Assembly: GCA_938038825.1 (NCBI GenBank)
Contig: CALHST010000253.1
Span: 1-7,084, forward strand
Origin: an uncultured Paracoccaceae bacterium
GTDB lineage: Bacteria; Pseudomonadota; Alphaproteobacteria; Rhodobacterales; Rhodobacteraceae
Reading direction: 5' to 3'
Length of the DNA stretch: 7,084 nucleotides
Below the pieces are notes generated by a model that worked only from the letters and a program-made list of their open reading frames with translations, searched no databases and was not told the DNA's origin. A program made the position numbers and the translations under genes. Shown here in pieces: positions 6,292 to 7,084 of this stretch (its first letter is position 1; every line of letters starts with the position of its first letter).

Positions 6292-6853
6292 GCGAAAGGC
6301 CGCGTTTTAATTCTGCAAAAGCTTTCTCTGATTTCATCGGTTTCCATGTTCGTGCAGTTTTCTGCATGACACTGGCCGTCGCAGCGTTTTTTCCAGTTTT
6401 TAATGACCTGTTCCTTGAACTTCTGACGTTTGGAAACAAACCGATAAACAGATCGCTTGCATCATTTTGGATATCGGTCACAGCATTTTTGACATTCTTG
6501 GTTTTCTTTGTTGTGATCGTTATTCATATCTTTCGAACGGCTTTAGAATATCTGGACCGAAGAAAGTCTGGAATTGTTTCTAGAGTAATTTCTATCTTCA
6601 TTCTTGGCGTCGCAGAATTTTCTGCGCTTTTGGCAATTCCACTTTTCGTTTTTACGCAATTGCCGATTTTGTCGGATGGATTGGGGGGCGGAGCGCTGCC
6701 GCAAGAAGTTAGGCGATGCCTTTTGGATGATCTGGTTCATCAGAATGGGATCGCACTTGGCCAGCCTGCTAGGCCAGAATGCCCGGAATTATTACGCGAA
6801 TTCAGAATCGCCCTAGGCATAATCGAGGAGACTGTAGATCAATGAGAGAATGG
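6287..6853 (+). repeat. Near-identical 13-base sequences bounding the membrane-protein gene
   Basis: AATGAGCGAAAGG at 6287-6299 and AATGAGAGAATGG at 6841-6853 match at 11 of 13 positions. They contain the ATGA junctions of paaA with the membrane-protein gene and of that gene with paaB. Part of the match is forced by shared start-codon context, so the repeat could be chance. The span given covers both copies and the gene between. Confidence 0.4.
6288..6845 (+). CDS. Unrecognised membrane protein embedded between paaA and paaB
   Basis: I do not recognise this 185-residue protein. It has a short basic N-terminus, then hydrophobic segments at about residues 21-38, 58-82 and 100-124, so probably three membrane spans. 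The C-terminal tail (about 130-185) is soluble and contains Cys144 and Cys165. No catalytic motif is evident. Its ATG overlaps the paaA stop and its TGA overlaps the paaB start, each as ATGA, implying translational coupling. AAAGGTGG inside the end of paaA, about eight bases before the ATG, serves as the ribosome binding site. By hand count G+C is about 39% over 6301-6660 and 53% over 6661-6840, against 62-63% in sampled rows of paaA and paaB, which suggests foreign origin. A role connected to the epoxidase or to phenylacetate is possible from context only. The open frame, good start signal and coupled junctions argue that it is a real gene. Confidence 0.8.
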   Translation: MSERPRFNSAKAFSDFIGFHVRAVFCMTLAVAAFFPVFNDLFLELLTFGNKPINRSLASFWISVTAFLTFLVFFVVIVIHIFRTALEYLDRRKSGIVSRVISIFILGVAEFSALLAIPLFVFTQLPILSDGLGGGALPQEVRRCLLDDLVHQNGIALGQPARPECPELLREFRIALGIIEETVDQ

Positions 6854-7084
6854 CCCCTTTGGGAAGTGTTCATTCGTGGGCAGCATGGCATGTCGCATCG
6901 CCATGTGGGCAGCTTGCATGCGCCCGACGCGGATATGGCGCTCAAGAATGCGCGCGATGTGTATACCCGGCGCAAAGAAGGGATGAGCATTTGGGTTGTC
7001 GAAAGTGCCCAGATCACCGCTGCGGACCCGTCTGACAAAGACAGCCTGTATGACCCCGCTGACAGCAAAGTGTACCGCCACCCG
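6842..7084 (+). CDS. paaB: 1,2-phenylacetyl-CoA epoxidase subunit PaaB (3' partial)
   Basis: The frame from the ATG at 6842 is open to the window end, giving 81 codons of a family that is usually about 95 residues long. The sequence MREWPLWEVFIRG, then SHRHVGSLHAPDA, NARDVYTRRKEG, SIWVV and KVYRHP, is the classic PaaB pattern. PaaB is a small non-catalytic subunit of the phenylacetyl-CoA epoxidase, thought to help assemble the oxygenase or connect it with the reductase PaaE. GAGGAG at 6825-6830 lies 11 bases upstream, a slightly long spacing, so coupling through the ATGA overlap with the preceding gene may matter. The N-terminus looks a residue or two shorter than in relatives I recall, which commonly begin with a few extra residues before EWPLWEVF. 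paaC, paaD and paaE would be expected downstream. Confidence 0.95.
   Translation, partial: MREWPLWEVFIRGQHGMSHRHVGSLHAPDADMALKNARDVYTRRKEGMSIWVVESAQITAADPSDKDSLYDPADSKVYRHP

Overview
The window looks like a chromosomal segment of an alphaproteobacterium, most likely a marine Rhodobacteraceae (Roseobacter-type) member. The basis is a large acidic RTX protein ending in a Hint domain of the type common in that group, and a phenylacetate (paa) gene cluster whose proteins match the family closely. G+C is around 60% in most genes. Assignment below class level is inference.

Bases 1-3819 hold the 3' part of one very large gene, with its 5' end outside the window. The protein is modular. It opens with the end of an RTX-type module, continues with seven tandem Ig/cadherin-like repeats of about 93 residues, then a Ca-binding RTX nonapeptide array, a second copy of the opening module, and a C-terminal Hint (Hedgehog/intein) domain with catalytic Cys and His candidates. 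It is probably a secreted or surface calcium-dependent protein that can process itself. Two hairpins follow it, the second shaped like an intrinsic terminator.

Bases 3820-4104 are non-coding. They hold the terminator, an AT-rich stretch and a weak promoter candidate. From 4105 onward all genes are on the + strand and tightly packed: a beta-ketoadipyl-CoA thiolase (pcaF/paaJ), paaA (oxygenase subunit of the phenylacetyl-CoA epoxidase), an unrecognised 185-residue membrane protein, and paaB (epoxidase subunit, running off the end of the window). PaaA and PaaB belong to the multicomponent enzyme that epoxidises the ring of phenylacetyl-CoA. The thiolase performs the last carbon-carbon cleavages of the same pathway.

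The most unusual point is the membrane-protein gene between paaA and paaB, which are normally adjacent. It overlaps both neighbours by an ATGA start/stop junction, is far more AT-rich than its neighbours over its first two thirds, and is bounded by two near-identical 13-base sequences. It looks like an acquired gene that has been fitted into the translational coupling of the operon.
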